Shown here piece by piece: positions 28,024-28,714 of a stretch of 28,714 bases of DNA (position 1 is the stretch's first letter; the number at the start of each line of letters is the position of its first letter). The stretch is from Caryophanales bacterium UBA5026. Lineage in GTDB: Bacteria > Bacillota_I > Bacilli_A > RF39 > UBA660. The notes under the pieces were generated by a model. That model searched no databases and had not been told where the DNA came from. It saw only the letters and a program-made list of their open reading frames with translations. The stretch spans positions 1-28,714 of the forward strand of contig DICM01000026.1 in NCBI GenBank assembly GCA_002416285.1, written 5' to 3'. Position numbers and translations under genes: made by a program.

Positions 28024-28714
28024 ATGGCGATTAAAAGTTTTAGACCGATGACCCCTGGTACTCGTGGAATGACAAAATTAGCAAATGATGCAATTACTAC
28101 AAGTACTCCAGAAAAGTCATTAGTTGTCTCAAAGAAAAAAAACGGTGGTCGTAACAATCAAGGTAGAATCACGGTAAGACATCGTGGTGGCGGAGAAAAA
28201 AGAAAATATCGTATTATTGATTTTAAACGTAATAAAGACGGTGTAATCGGAACAGTTGCCTCTATCGAGTACGATCCAAATAGAAGTGCTAACATTGCTT
28301 TAATCTACTACGCTGATGGAGAAAAAAGATATATTATCGCTCCAAAAGGATTAACAGTAGGAGATAAAATTGAAAGTGGAGAAAATTCAGACATTAAAGT
28401 TGGAAATGCTCTACCACTTGCCAATATTCCTGAAGGTACAATGGTTCACAATGTGGAACTAAAAGAGGGAAAAGGTGGACAAATGGCCCGCTCAGCTGGG
28501 TCAAGTGTTCAAATCTTAGGACGCGAAGGAAAATATACCTTATTACGTCTAACAAGTGGTGAAGTTCGTAAAGTGTTATCAGTTTGCCGCGCAACAATCG
28601 GTGAAGTTGGAAATGCTGATCATGAACTTGTAAACTTAGGAAAAGCAGGTCGTAAAAGACATATGGGTATTCGCCCAACCGTTCGTGGATCTGTTATGAA
28701 CCCTAACGATCACC
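28024..28714 (+). CDS. rplB: 50S ribosomal protein L2 (partial, runs off the window)
   Basis: The frame opens with ATG 28024 after AAGGAGG and continues without a stop to the window end, giving about 230 of the roughly 275 residues of L2. The sequence starts MAIKSFRPMTPGTRGMTK and contains VRHRGGGEKRKYR, VASIEYDPNR and HMGIRPTVRGSVMNP, the last being the conserved segment near the peptidyl-transferase centre. It is the fifth gene of the S10 operon here, 18 bases after rplW. Confidence 0.97.
   Translation, partial: MAIKSFRPMTPGTRGMTKLANDAITTSTPEKSLVVSKKKNGGRNNQGRITVRHRGGGEKRKYRIIDFKRNKDGVIGTVASIEYDPNRSANIALIYYADGEKRYIIAPKGLTVGDKIESGENSDIKVGNALPLANIPEGTMVHNVELKEGKGGQMARSAGSSVQILGREGKYTLLRLTSGEVRKVLSVCRATIGEVGNADHELVNLGKAGRKRHMGIRPTVRGSVMNPNDH

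Noticed and set aside
28394..28678. Minus-strand open frame near the window end
   Set aside because: It is the shadow of rplB, whose plus-strand frame encodes clear L2 sequence.

Overview
The window is AT-rich, densely coded DNA from a low-GC Bacillota. It uses the standard genetic code: TGA ends genes and Trp is TGG. Gene content and order point to class Bacilli, possibly an uncultured gut lineage near Erysipelotrichales or RF39; this placement is inference. A FemABX-type peptidoglycan branching enzyme argues for a walled cell rather than a true wall-less Mollicute.

Layout. (1) 1-4.1 kb: ung, tilS and ftsH, read rightward. (2) 4.1-5.4 kb: a FemABX-type aminoacyltransferase with its own promoter. 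(3) 5.4-9.7 kb: parA-parB-mscS-DUF951 in one overlapping operon, then an AbgT-family transporter. (4) 9.9-11.1 kb: a monocistronic gene joining a type IV prepilin N-terminus to seven 22-residue BspA-type leucine-rich repeats. (5) 11.2-14.1 kb: ychF, a Bax-inhibitor-1-like membrane protein, then rpsF-ssb-rpsR behind a structured leader. Blocks 3 and 5 recall the origin-proximal soj-spo0J-yyzM-ychF-rpsF-ssb-rpsR order of Bacillus, with AbgT, the pilin-LRR gene and the BI-1 gene interspersed. (6) 14.2-23.8 kb: a type VII secretion (T7SS) island. (7) 23.8-25.8 kb: a CinA-C-type amidase, a gene I do not recognise, and a soluble DUF3298-type protein. (8) 25.9 kb to the end: the S10 ribosomal operon (leader, rpsJ, rplC, rplD, rplW, partial rplB).

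The T7SS island is the most interesting part. One strong promoter drives two small helical proteins (resembling Lap1/Lap2 targeting factors), a 221-residue protein of unknown role, and an LXG-domain protein whose C-terminal half carries Cys and His motifs like a C39/papain-type cysteine peptidase. At the stop codon of that LXG gene sits a 1,073-bp insertion sequence flanked by perfect 28-bp direct repeats. Its transposase ribosome-binding site is buried in a hairpin that only read-through transcripts could form. Beyond it lie two WXG100 genes, then on the opposite strand an EsaB/YukD-like ubiquitin-fold protein and a 1,524-residue EssC. EssA, EssB and EsaA homologues are not seen in the window, and no immunity gene follows the LXG gene.

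Regulation visible in the sequence: ten of twelve proposed promoters carry an extended -10 (TGn before the hexamer). Several intrinsic terminators overlap the stop codon they follow. The rpsF and rpsJ leaders have folds typical of ribosomal-protein autoregulation. No rRNA, tRNA or CRISPR array was seen, and no stretch above 300 bases lacks a gene.
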